A program made the translations under genes and the position numbers. The notes below the pieces were generated by a model. It worked only from the letters and a program-made list of their open reading frames with translations. It did not search any database and was not told the origin of the DNA. A DNA stretch of 64,000 nt from Nocardia albiluteola (GTDB lineage: Bacteria > Actinomycetota > Actinomycetes > Mycobacteriales > Mycobacteriaceae). Positions 26,284-34,911 of the stretch are shown piece by piece; the stretch's first letter is position 1; each line of letters begins with the position of its first letter. The stretch spans positions 1 through 64,000 of the forward strand of contig NZ_JAHKNI010000008.1 of NCBI RefSeq assembly GCF_018860155.1, read 5' to 3'.

Positions 26284-27614
26284 TACTGCCCCGTGCCCTC
26301 GAGTGCCGCGGCGTCGGTGCCCCGGGTCGATCCGGACATTGTCTCGGCCTCCCGGACGGGGCGGGGCGCGGGTTCGCGCCGGCGCCAGTCCTCGGGAATG
26401 GTGGCCTCGAGAATGTCGTCGACGGTGACGACACCCAGCACCCGATCGCCGTCGTCGACGACCGGAATGGTGTAGAGGTTGAAATCGGCCATCAGCAGCG
26501 CGATATCGGTCATGTCGGCATCGGGCGCGACCCGCACCGGATCGGAGTCCATCAGCTCGCTCACCGGCGTGCCCGGATCGGACTGCAGCAGCCCGATGAT
26601 CGAGACGACCCCGGCCAGCCGCCCGGCCTCGAGCACATGCACCTTCAGCAGTGCCTCGGATTGCAGGCCCTTCGCCGCACCCACCACCGAAAGCGCCTGC
26701 GCCGCAGTGGTATCCGGGGCACACGAGGCGAAGTCCACGTTCATCAGCCCGCCCGCGCTCTCGGGATTGAAGCCCAGCAGCGTGATCACCTTGGTGCGCT
26801 GGCCCGCGGGCATCAGGTCCAGCACCTTGCGACGGCGCGACTGGCGCAGATCGGCGACCGCGTCCGCGGCGTCGTCGGCGCGCATGCGGCCCAGCAGCGC
26901 AGCGACCTCGGTATCGGACATGTCATCGAGCAGGCGGCTGGCCTCGTCGGGATCCAGCTCCTCGAACACGTCGGCCTCGAGCTCCGGGTCGCCGTGCACC
27001 GTATCGAGGAGCTCGCCGCGTTCACGCTTGTCCGCATCCTCGAGCAGGTCGGCGATCTGAGCCGGCTTCAGCGCTCGTACCCGGCCGCTGACCCGGCGCG
27101 TCGTCATCGACTGGCTGTGCCCGATGAGCGGTTCGAACGCCTTCCAGTCCCGCGCGGCGTGCCCGTCACCGGCCTTGATGAGCCCGAAAAACCGTGCGGG
27201 ACGGCGGGTGTCCAGGCGCGCGAGCACCCAGCCGTGGCCGGTGTCGTCCAGTTCGACGTCGTAGGCGCGGACCAGCTCGGCCGCGGCCACATCGATCAGC
27301 CGGTGCCCGAGGATGTCCGCGCGCAGCAGCACCTCGCCCTCGCGGCGCTCGAACCCGCGCAGGTCGACCTTGTTGCGGGACAGCACGAGCCGGTCCGCAC
27401 CGAACTCGTGGATGTGGTCGGAGGAGACGAACACCTCGCGCCCGCCCATCCCGACGACCGCGCCGGTGACGGGGGGATAGGCGTCTCCGCCGGGCAGTCG
27501 CACGATCAGGTCGTCGACGCGGCCGATGTCGTCACCGGATTTGGAGATCACCGGCGACTTGAGCAGCTCCGAGAGCTGGATGGTGCGTTGTTGCGGGGAT
27601 GCGGGCTCGGTCAT
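26283..27614 (-). CDS. MgtE-type magnesium sensor without channel (PRC-like, MgtE-N, CBS pair)
   Basis: The 443-residue protein is cytosolic. Residues about 1-150 resemble a PRC-barrel region (ISKSGDDIGRVDDLIVRLPG). About 165-275 form the acidic MgtE N-domain (DPDEASRLLDDMSDTEVAALLGRM). About 285-420 are two CBS domains, ending in IPVVDDGDRVLGVVTVDDIL. In MgtE these domains sense cytosolic Mg2+ and gate the channel; here the transmembrane channel is absent. Instead the stop codon overlaps the start of an NRAMP-like transporter. The natural inference is that this protein regulates that transporter in response to magnesium. AGGAG precedes the ATG. Confidence 0.87.
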   Translation of the reverse strand: MTEPASPQQRTIQLSELLKSPVISKSGDDIGRVDDLIVRLPGGDAYPPVTGAVVGMGGREVFVSSDHIHEFGADRLVLSRNKVDLRGFERREGEVLLRADILGHRLIDVAAAELVRAYDVELDDTGHGWVLARLDTRRPARFFGLIKAGDGHAARDWKAFEPLIGHSQSMTTRRVSGRVRALKPAQIADLLEDADKRERGELLDTVHGDPELEADVFEELDPDEASRLLDDMSDTEVAALLGRMRADDAADAVADLRQSRRRKVLDLMPAGQRTKVITLLGFNPESAGGLMNVDFASCAPDTTAAQALSVVGAAKGLQSEALLKVHVLEAGRLAGVVSIIGLLQSDPGTPVSELMDSDPVRVAPDADMTDIALLMADFNLYTIPVVDDGDRVLGVVTVDDILEATIPEDWRRREPAPRPVREAETMSGSTRGTDAAALEGTGQ

Positions 27615-27668
27615 AGGACGGTTCTCCTGATCGGTGTCCCCGGATGCCGGTGATCAACCGGGGATGGT

Positions 27669-27702
27669 GAGTCGGCGGAGCTTGCGGAGCCGGCGGGGTG
27701 GG
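27669..27702 (+). repeat. 34-bp sequence, copy 2 (intergenic)
   Basis: This copy lies between the ABC ATPase gene and the MgtE-type gene and matches 31 of 34 bases with the sequence at 23600-23633 in inverted orientation. Nearby bases form a 7-bp dyad (tccccgg / ccgggga). Its role is unknown. Confidence 0.6.
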
Positions 27703-27785
27703 TGGGCATGTAACCATGCCCTGTGGCCAGCACTGTTGTACGACAGATTAACCAATGACGGGTGGCCGCAGTCCGAACAGCGGAC

Positions 27786-29120
27786 TCAATCCCAGCCGTC
27801 GCGGACCGCGGCGAACTCGTCCGCGGCGCGGTCGGCGGTGATCTCGTCGTCGTCGGCGTCGTAGTCGTACAACTCCGCGTAGCGGCCCCAGTCGATGGCC
27901 AGATCGAGCTGGCGGCGCGCGTCCTCGGCGGAGAAACCGCGGCGCAGCAGATCCAGGAAGAAGCCCGCCCGCAGCTTGCCGTCCTGGCTCCCGGCCAGGC
28001 CCTTGCAGATGGTGCGCACCAGCGGCGCGCGGTGGCGGGCCTGCTCGGCGAAGATCTTCTTGCTCTCCTGGATGTCGGCGGTGGTGTAGCGGATGCCGAT
28101 GTCGGTGAGGGTGATGTCGCCGGACTCCACGGTCACGAAACCGAGCATCGCCGCGGCGTCGACCAGGGGCAGTAGGTCGTCGATCTCGAAGTTCAGGGTG
28201 TCGGCGATCTCGGGCAGGTCCGCGCGGCGGCCGTTGGCGTACACCAGCTCCACCAGACCGGCCAGCCCGCCCACGGTGGCGTCGGGCAGCGGCTGCGCGG
28301 TCGGGGTCGCCTTCTCGGGCTCGGGCTGAGGCTTGGTGGTGTCGCGGCCGGTCAGCAGGCCGTAGATCTGGTCGACCAGCGCCTCGAAGCCGGCGGTGCG
28401 GCGGTCGCGCGGGCGCGGGGTCGTGACCGGTATGTCGGCGATGATCCGGCCCGGATTCGAGCCCAGCACCACCACCCGGTCCGCCAGCAGCACTGCCTCC
28501 TCGATGTTGTGGGTGACGATGCAGACCGATTTGGTGGGGAATCCGTCGGTCTCCCACAGGTTCACCAGTTCGGTGCGCAGATTCTCCGCGGTCAGCACGT
28601 CGAGGGCGGAGAACGGTTCGTCCATCAGCAGCAGATCCGGCTCGAGCACCAGGGCGCGGGCGAATCCCACGCGCTGGCGCATGCCGCCGGACAGCTCCTT
28701 GGGGTAGGCGCTCTCGAAGCCGTCCAGGCCGATCATGTCGATGGCCTCGAGCGCACGCTTGGCGCGGTCGGCGGGCTTGACCCCGCGCGCGGCCAGGCCG
28801 AGCTCGACGTTGTCCTGCACGGTCAGCCACGGCATCAGCGCGAACGACTGGAAGACCAGCGCCGCACCGGGATTCGCGCCCTGGAGTTCCTTGCCGCGAT
28901 AGCGGACGTGGCCGGTGGTCGGCGCGATGAGCCCGGCGATGGTGCGCAGCAGCGTGGACTTGCCCGAGCCCGAACGACCCAGCAGCGCAACGAATTCGCC
29001 GTCGCGCAGCGTGAGAATTATGTTGTCGAGCACCTGCAGCTTGTCCCCGGCCGCGCCCGTGAACGACTTGCCGACGCCGTCGATCTCGAGCAGCACCTCG
29101 CCCGCAGCGGTGGTTGTCAT
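27786..29120 (-). CDS. ABC transporter ATP-binding protein with C-terminal AAA-associated domain
   Basis: The first 250 residues are an ABC ATPase of the nitrate/sulfonate/taurine class: Walker A GRSGSGKST, Q-loop FQSFALMPWLTV, signature LSGGMRQRVG, Walker B LLLMDEPFSALD. After a Pro-rich linker comes a second domain of about 150 residues with a winged-helix-like start (VYANGRRADLPEIADTLNFEID) and an acidic end. It corresponds to the AAA-associated C-terminal domain found on a subset of such ATPases; its function is unknown. I chose the ATG at 29120, seven bases after AGGAG. The gene follows the fused permease by 13 bases. No solute-binding protein is encoded nearby. Confidence 0.9.
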   Translation of the reverse strand: MTTTAAGEVLLEIDGVGKSFTGAAGDKLQVLDNIILTLRDGEFVALLGRSGSGKSTLLRTIAGLIAPTTGHVRYRGKELQGANPGAALVFQSFALMPWLTVQDNVELGLAARGVKPADRAKRALEAIDMIGLDGFESAYPKELSGGMRQRVGFARALVLEPDLLLMDEPFSALDVLTAENLRTELVNLWETDGFPTKSVCIVTHNIEEAVLLADRVVVLGSNPGRIIADIPVTTPRPRDRRTAGFEALVDQIYGLLTGRDTTKPQPEPEKATPTAQPLPDATVGGLAGLVELVYANGRRADLPEIADTLNFEIDDLLPLVDAAAMLGFVTVESGDITLTDIGIRYTTADIQESKKIFAEQARHRAPLVRTICKGLAGSQDGKLRAGFFLDLLRRGFSAEDARRQLDLAIDWGRYAELYDYDADDDEITADRAADEFAAVRDGWD

Positions 29121-29133
29121 CAATGCACTCCTG

Positions 29134-30870
29134 TCACAACGAGTATCGGCGTTCGGCCAGCGCGTACAGCCGGCGCCAGAACAGTCGGTTGATGCCGACC
29201 ACGTAGACGGCCATCACCACGACGCCGACCCAGATGCGCGGCCAGTCACCCGATCCGGTGGCCTGCGCGATGTACGAGCCCAGGCCCGCGGCCATGAGCG
29301 TGTGGCCGTGATAGGTGACGATCTCGGCGACGATGGCGGCGTTCCACGCCCCGCCCGCTGCGGTGATCGCGCCGGTCACATAGCTGGGGAAGATCGCGGG
29401 CAGGATCAGCCGGCGCCACCACAGCCCGCGCGTGAGCCGCAGATTGGCCGCGGCCTCGCGCAGATCGTTCGGCACGGCGGTCGCCCCGGCGATGACGTTG
29501 AACAGGATGTACCACTGCGAGCCCAGCGCCATCAGCAGCGTGCCCGCCCAGTTCAGGCTCGCGCCGGTGGCCACCAGCACGGCGGTCACCAACGGGAACA
29601 GGAAGTTCGCCGGGAAGCTGGCCAGTACCTGCACCACCGGCTGCGCGAACCGCGACACCCGCGGATTCAACCCGATCCACACCCCGATCGGCACCCAGAT
29701 CGCGCTGCACAGGATCAGCAGCACGATCACCCGGATCAGCGTCAGCGCGCCGAGCCCGAACGCGTGCGCGACCTCGCCGAATCCGCAACTGTGCTGGATG
29801 TAGGTGACGATCTCGTAGCAGCCCCACACCACCAGCGCCAGCATCACCGTCGAGAACACCACGTCTCCCGCGCGCCGCCGCCCGGACGTGACCAGCAGCG
29901 GATACTCTGCCAGGCCGAATACGGCCATCGCCCGGTCCAGCGGGTAGACGATCGGCCCGATGATCCGGCCCAGCAGGTCCGAGACTTGCGAGCGTCGCAG
30001 CAGATCCAGGGTGATGCTGCGCGGCGCCTCGGCGGCCTCGGACTCCTCGAACCGGAAGCGCTCGGCGAATGCGGTCAGCGGCCGCCAAAACAGGATGTTC
30101 ACGCCGATGACCAGCATGATCATCACCCCGATCGCGATCAGTACCTTGCCGGTCGCGCCCTGCTCGGTGGCCGCGGCGACGTACGAGCCGATGCCGGGCA
30201 GCGTGTAGGAGTGGTTGTTGACGCTGATCGCCTCCGAGGCGGTCAGGAAGAACCAGCCGCCGCCGAAACTCATCATCGCGTTCCACATCAGCGGCACCAT
30301 CCCGCTGGGCAGGTCCACCCGCCAGAACCGCTGCCACCGCGACAGCCGCAGATTGCGGGCGGCCTCGTCCAGATCGCGGGGCTGGGAGACCAGCGAATGG
30401 TAGAAGGCGAAGGTCATGTTCCAGGCCTGCGAGGTGAAGATCGCGAAGATCGAGGCGCACTCCAGGCCCAGGGACGATCCGGGGAACAGCGCGATGAACG
30501 CGGTCACCGTCACCGACAGGAAGCCCAGGATCGGCACCGACTGCAGGATGTCCAGGATCGGCAGCATCACCAGCCGGGCGCGGCGCAGCCGGGCCGCGGC
30601 GATGGCGAAGACGAAGGTGAACAGCGTGGAGAAGATCAGCGCGATGAACATCCGCAGCAGCGAACGCGCCGCGTAGTACGGCAGCTCGGACGGGTTCGTC
30701 GAGACCGGCGGGCTCTGGACGTTCTTGTCGAACGGCACATTGAGGCCCTGGGAGATGTGCACGATGATCCAGATCAGCACCGCCGCGCCCGCGAACACCG
30801 CGACGTCGGCCAGGCGGGAACGGGGCCGCTCCAGCGCGCCGCGAGATGGATAGGAACGCGCGGTGGTCAT
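29134..30870 (-). CDS. ABC transporter permease, tandem fusion of two membrane domains
   Basis: At 578 residues this is twice the size of a typical SsuC/NrtB permease and contains two copies of the fold. Each half has an EAA-type loop: DLDEAARNLRLSRWQRFWRV near residue 170 and DLREAAANLRLTRGLWWRRL near 480. About 12 membrane helices are expected. The fusion makes a complete translocation pathway in one chain. It sits between MgtC upstream (37 bases) and the ATPase downstream (13 bases). Related transporters carry oxyanions or sulfonates, but the metal-related neighbours and lack of a binding protein leave the substrate open. Confidence 0.9.
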   Translation of the reverse strand: MTTARSYPSRGALERPRSRLADVAVFAGAAVLIWIIVHISQGLNVPFDKNVQSPPVSTNPSELPYYAARSLLRMFIALIFSTLFTFVFAIAAARLRRARLVMLPILDILQSVPILGFLSVTVTAFIALFPGSSLGLECASIFAIFTSQAWNMTFAFYHSLVSQPRDLDEAARNLRLSRWQRFWRVDLPSGMVPLMWNAMMSFGGGWFFLTASEAISVNNHSYTLPGIGSYVAAATEQGATGKVLIAIGVMIMLVIGVNILFWRPLTAFAERFRFEESEAAEAPRSITLDLLRRSQVSDLLGRIIGPIVYPLDRAMAVFGLAEYPLLVTSGRRRAGDVVFSTVMLALVVWGCYEIVTYIQHSCGFGEVAHAFGLGALTLIRVIVLLILCSAIWVPIGVWIGLNPRVSRFAQPVVQVLASFPANFLFPLVTAVLVATGASLNWAGTLLMALGSQWYILFNVIAGATAVPNDLREAAANLRLTRGLWWRRLILPAIFPSYVTGAITAAGGAWNAAIVAEIVTYHGHTLMAAGLGSYIAQATGSGDWPRIWVGVVVMAVYVVGINRLFWRRLYALAERRYSL

Positions 30871-30907
30871 CGATACTCCTGTGCGAGCGGGTGATTCACG
30901 GCGGGCA

Positions 30908-31621
30908 TCAGTGCTCCACCTCCGGGGTGGCAGTGTGCGGGATGCTCCAGCCGACGCTGGTGACCGAGGGCTCGAGGCTCAGCGCGCTCACCGCCGACTC
31001 CATCTGCCGGTCGTCGCGTTCGTCGCCGATCAGCTCGGCGGTCACCCCGACCTGCCCGGCGCCGGCGTTCTTGCTAGAGATCGAGACGAGCCGGAAGCCG
31101 GTGCGGCTCAACGCCTGCACCAGCAGCGCCCGCACATGCGCCTCGTTGGCGTCGTCGGTGACCGCGGCGAACTGATACTGCGCGAGCTGCTCCGTGCCCG
31201 CGGTCGGCTGGCGGTCGACCGCGCGCCCGATGTACCGCATCACGGTATTGACCGCGACCACCACGATCGTTCCGGCCAGCGCCGTGCCGTACATGCCCGA
31301 GCCCGACAGCGCGCCGACCGCGGCCGAACACCACAGGGTGGCAGCGGTATTGAGGCCGCGCACGCTCAGGCCCTCGCGCATGATGACACCAGCGCCCAGG
31401 AAGCCGATGCCCGAAACGATCTGTGCGGCAACGCGTGTGGGGTCGGCGGAGGTGCCGTGGAAGCCGTGCGCGGACAGCAGGACGAAGAGTGTGGAGCCCG
31501 CGGCGACCAGGGCGTTGGTCCGCAGACCGGCCATCCGGGCGCGGTATTGGCGCTCGACGCCGATGACCGCGCCGAGGCCGACACCGGCGCCCAGGCGGAG
31601 CAGCATTTCCACCGTCGTCAT
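30908..31621 (-). CDS. mgtC: MgtC/SapB family protein
   Basis: This membrane protein of 237 residues has the MgtC core: RLGAGVGLGAVIGVERQY in the first helix and IGFLGAGVIM with GLNTAATLW in the middle. A cytosolic ACT-like C-terminal domain follows (FRLVSISSKN). MgtC proteins support growth at low magnesium and modulate F-type ATP synthase in pathogens such as Salmonella and Mycobacterium. The ATG at 31621 follows GGGAG; the longer frame upstream is not supported. It is the first gene of a run of co-directional transport genes down to the NRAMP gene. Confidence 0.9.
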   Translation of the reverse strand: MTTVEMLLRLGAGVGLGAVIGVERQYRARMAGLRTNALVAAGSTLFVLLSAHGFHGTSADPTRVAAQIVSGIGFLGAGVIMREGLSVRGLNTAATLWCSAAVGALSGSGMYGTALAGTIVVVAVNTVMRYIGRAVDRQPTAGTEQLAQYQFAAVTDDANEAHVRALLVQALSRTGFRLVSISSKNAGAGQVGVTAELIGDERDDRQMESAVSALSLEPSVTSVGWSIPHTATPEVEH

Positions 31622-31819
31622 GTCGTACTCCCGATGCTTCGATGCGCACACTTCCGTGCCGCAGGCTACCGGGTGGTCAGGCGGGCGGCAGGATGTGGAA
31701 GTGGTCGCGGGGTGAATAGTTGGCAAATGAGTCCGGACTATCACCATCGGGCATGTCGACCACCTCCTCAGGCTCTCTCGATCTTCGCGTCCCGCTACGC
31801 TGCGGTTCGGCTCGGTCGC

Positions 31820-32494
31820 TCAGCTACGGTACATGGTCCGGTAGGCGGTGATCGTTTCGACCACGTGATCGGCCAACTGGTCCCGGGTCGCCCGCAGGGT
31901 GCCGTTGAGCCACGCCGACAGCATTCCGGCGTTGCCCGCCGCCATCGTCAGCGCGGCGAGCCGCCGTTGCGCGGGATCCTCGATGTGGATGAACAGGTGA
32001 TCCTGGATCAGCCGGGTGAACGCGGGCATCACGGCGATCGTGGTCTGCCCGGGCCCGGTCGTGGAGTACGGCTCCACGAAGAACAGCCGCGACTTGCGGG
32101 GATCCTCGAGCACCGCGTCCACCAGCGCCTCGGCCAGGGCCCGGATGCGGACGGGGGTGTCGGCGCCGGCGAAGGCGGTCATGGGCCCGAGGAATTCGGT
32201 GGCCACCTCCCGGTAGAGCACGTCGAGCAGGTCGTCCCGGGTGGCGAAGCTCTCGTAGAAGTAGCGGTCGGTCAGGCCCGCGCGGCGGCACACCGCCCGC
32301 ATGGTGACCGCCCCGGCCCCACCCTCGCCGATGAGATCCAGCGCGGCCTCGAGCAAGGCGGTGCGGCGGGACTCGCGGCGTTCGGTCAGGGTGGTGCCGC
32401 CCCAGATGCGGGGTCCGCCGACCGCCTCGCCGGGTGTGTTCGCGCCGGAGTCCTGACCTGTGTGCACGTGCCCCAGATTATCGGGCGCGCGCAC
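31820..32494 (-). CDS. TetR family transcriptional regulator
   Basis: The helix-turn-helix is VTMRAVCRRAGLTDRYFYES, followed by FATRDDLLDVLYREV; the rest is an all-helical effector domain. Length is 224 residues from the GTG at 32494, but the first 35 residues look disordered and a later GTG is possible. It lies 198 bases upstream of mgtC in the same direction, so control of the transport genes is possible but not shown. Confidence 0.87.
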   Translation of the reverse strand: MRAPDNLGHVHTGQDSGANTPGEAVGGPRIWGGTTLTERRESRRTALLEAALDLIGEGGAGAVTMRAVCRRAGLTDRYFYESFATRDDLLDVLYREVATEFLGPMTAFAGADTPVRIRALAEALVDAVLEDPRKSRLFFVEPYSTTGPGQTTIAVMPAFTRLIQDHLFIHIEDPAQRRLAALTMAAGNAGMLSAWLNGTLRATRDQLADHVVETITAYRTMYRS

Positions 32495-32558
32495 CGGGCA
32501 TCGCCACAGTGGACCGGTCGGGTGCCACCGATCGCCGGGTGGGGTACGGCGCGACGGG

Positions 32559-34424
32559 TCAGCCGAGCAGTTCGTCGACGTAGCACCAGCGCCATTTCTC
32601 GCCGGGCTCCACGCTGCGCATCACCGGATGCCCGGTCGCGGCGAAATGGCGGGTGGCGTGGTTGCCGACGGACGAGTCGCAGCACGCAACGTGCCCGCAG
32701 GACAGGCACATCCGCAGATGCACCCAGGTCAGACCCTCCTCGAGGCATTCGCCGCACGCCTCGGGCACATCCGGCACCCGCACGTGCGGAGCCTGCCGCA
32801 GATGCTCGCAGCCCGCGGCCTGCGGGCCGCGTAGCGGATCCTCGGGCTGATCCTGCGCCTCGGTGACCCGATCGATGGTGGATTCCTCGATATCGAGTGT
32901 GGCCATGACGTGTTCGAGCACCTCGTGATCGAGGGTGCCCGAATCGCGCACGCGCAGTACGGCTTCGCGCTCGGCCGCGAGCATCGCCAGGCGCAGGCGG
33001 CGGTATTCGCCGCTGGGCGTGATACGCACCGATTCCGCGCGGCCCAGCTGCTCCCAGGCGGCGTTGGCCCGGCGGGCCACCCGATCGCGCAGCGCGGCAA
33101 CGATTTCCGGCGGCGTCTCCGGCGCGATCTGCTCCTCGAGGGCGACCAGGCCCGCGGCGGTGGCCTGCTGCAGCAGATTGGCCTGCTGCAGCGCGTCCTC
33201 AGCCCAGCTGGGCCCGCGCAGCCGCAGCAGCCGCACCAGCGCGGGCAGCGAGATGCCCTGCACCAGCAGGGTTCCGCCGACGACCACCAGCGCGAGCAGC
33301 TTGAGCGTGGCCAATTGCGGTGTGTCCGAGGGCAACAGCAGCGCACCGGCCAGGGTGACCACGCCGCGCATCCCGGCCCAGGACACCACGGTCGGACTCG
33401 TCCACGGCGGCCGGGGCTTACCCTGAGGGCGCCCCTCGACCAGCCAGATGAGGTAGGTGAACGGATAGACCCACAGCGGCCGCGCGACCACCACGGTCAC
33501 CAGCACTGCCACGCAGGTCAGCAGCAGCGTGCGGTGGTCCAGGCCGCTGGACCACGCCTGTTCGAGGATGTGCCGCACCTGCAGGCCCATCAAGAGGAAG
33601 ACCGCGTTCTCCAGAATGAATTGGATGGTGCGCCAATTGGTCCGCTCCGCCACCCGGGAAGCAGCGGTCTGCCACACCGGCGCGCCCTGTCCCAGGATCA
33701 GCCCGCACACCACCGTCGCGATGACACCGGACGCGTGCGCGGCCTCGGCGGGCAGATAGGCCGCGAACGGCGCGATCAGCGAGAGGCTGGTGTCGAACAC
33801 CGGATCGGTGATGCGCCGCCGGATCAGGGCCAGCACCATCGCGGCGACCGCGCCGATCGCGGTGCCGCCGACGGTCGCCAGCAGGAACGAGCCCCCGGCC
33901 TGCCACATGCTGAACGCCCCGGCCATCGCCGCCAGCGCCGTGCGCAGCGCGACCAGCGCGGTCGCGTCGTTGAACAGCGCCTCGCCCTCGAGCAGCGTCA
34001 CGATGCGCCGCGGCATCCCCACCCGGCGCGCGATCGCGGTCGCGGCCACCGAATCGGGCGGGGACACGATGGCGCCGATCGCCACCGCCACCGCGAACGG
34101 CACCCCCAACAGCGCATGCACGACGGCCGCGACGGCGAACGCGGTGAACAGCACCAGCCCCACCGACAGGCTCACGATCGAGAGCTTCTTGGGCCGGAAC
34201 TCGATGAGCGAGGTGCTGATCGACGCGGTGTACACCAGCGGCGGCAGCAGACCCAGCAGCACGATCTCCGGATTCACCGAGACCTCGGGCACGAACGGCA
34301 GATACGAGGCACCGATGCCGACGACGGTCAGCAGCAGCGGCTCGGCCATACCCATCCGCCGCGCCAGCGCCGCCATGCCGACTGTGACGGCGACCAGCGT
34401 CACCAACCCGAATGCGATATGCAC
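32559..34424 (-). CDS. Na+/H+ antiporter (CPA1) with C-terminal UBP-type zinc finger
   Basis: The 621-residue membrane protein exchanges monovalent cations for protons. It has about 12 helices, with IVSPPDSVAATAIARRVGMP and LLEGEALFNDATALVAL carrying the conserved ion-site Asp residues, and SWAGMRGVVTLAGALLLP near the end of the membrane part. A helical cytoplasmic region follows, and the last 80 residues are a zf-UBP domain. Its zinc ligands include CEHL, CGEC, MCLSCGHVACCD and the later His residues (NHATRHFAATGHP). In eukaryotes this domain binds free ubiquitin C-termini; its bacterial role is unknown. The GTG at 34424 starts the first helix directly. The fusion is in one frame without breaks. 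Confidence 0.9.
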   Translation of the reverse strand: MHIAFGLVTLVAVTVGMAALARRMGMAEPLLLTVVGIGASYLPFVPEVSVNPEIVLLGLLPPLVYTASISTSLIEFRPKKLSIVSLSVGLVLFTAFAVAAVVHALLGVPFAVAVAIGAIVSPPDSVAATAIARRVGMPRRIVTLLEGEALFNDATALVALRTALAAMAGAFSMWQAGGSFLLATVGGTAIGAVAAMVLALIRRRITDPVFDTSLSLIAPFAAYLPAEAAHASGVIATVVCGLILGQGAPVWQTAASRVAERTNWRTIQFILENAVFLLMGLQVRHILEQAWSSGLDHRTLLLTCVAVLVTVVVARPLWVYPFTYLIWLVEGRPQGKPRPPWTSPTVVSWAGMRGVVTLAGALLLPSDTPQLATLKLLALVVVGGTLLVQGISLPALVRLLRLRGPSWAEDALQQANLLQQATAAGLVALEEQIAPETPPEIVAALRDRVARRANAAWEQLGRAESVRITPSGEYRRLRLAMLAAEREAVLRVRDSGTLDHEVLEHVMATLDIEESTIDRVTEAQDQPEDPLRGPQAAGCEHLRQAPHVRVPDVPEACGECLEEGLTWVHLRMCLSCGHVACCDSSVGNHATRHFAATGHPVMRSVEPGEKWRWCYVDELLG

Positions 34425-34911
34425 ACTCGTATCGTGCCAGGACTGAAACGTGCGGATGTAAGAGGTTCGCGCTGAGCGGATGCGCGCGGCGCCGGAGGAT
34501 CGGGGCCGGGCCGCACGCGACAGTCGTGGGGTCGCGCTGCGTGAGCGGTTGGCGGGCGCGGGATGAGGGTGTCGTCGGCACCGGGAATGCGCGGGGGCGC
34601 CGAGGAGAGTGTCGTCGGTGTCGGAACGGTGGCCGGGTACGGATGGGGGTGTCCCGTTCGATCGGGCGCGCGCCGCAGTTGCGCCGATGGCATTTCTGCG
34701 CTGTGCGCGGGTGCGTAGCGTGTCGCCGTCACGGACCGAAATCGTGGACCCGCCATACTGGTATGCGTGAGTGAGCTCGAGAGCGAAGCATCGACATCGT
34801 GCGTGGTGTGGGCGGCGGGGCCGAGCGCCGGTGAGGTGCGCCGTTGAACGGGTCCGTGTGCGGTGTGGGCGACGTCGCGGGACGGCCGGCGCGGCTCGGT
34901 GAGGTGCGGCG
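34425..34911. other. Intergenic region between antiporter and RodA/FtsW genes
   Basis: No gene is supported in this 487-base divergent region. The only repeated feature noticed is a short imperfect direct repeat, cggtgaggtgcgcc near 34828 and cggtgaggtgcggc near 34898; the second sits just before the GTG start of the rodA/ftsW-like gene and may supply its ribosome binding site. Promoters for both flanking genes are expected here, but I could not assign them. Confidence 0.45.
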
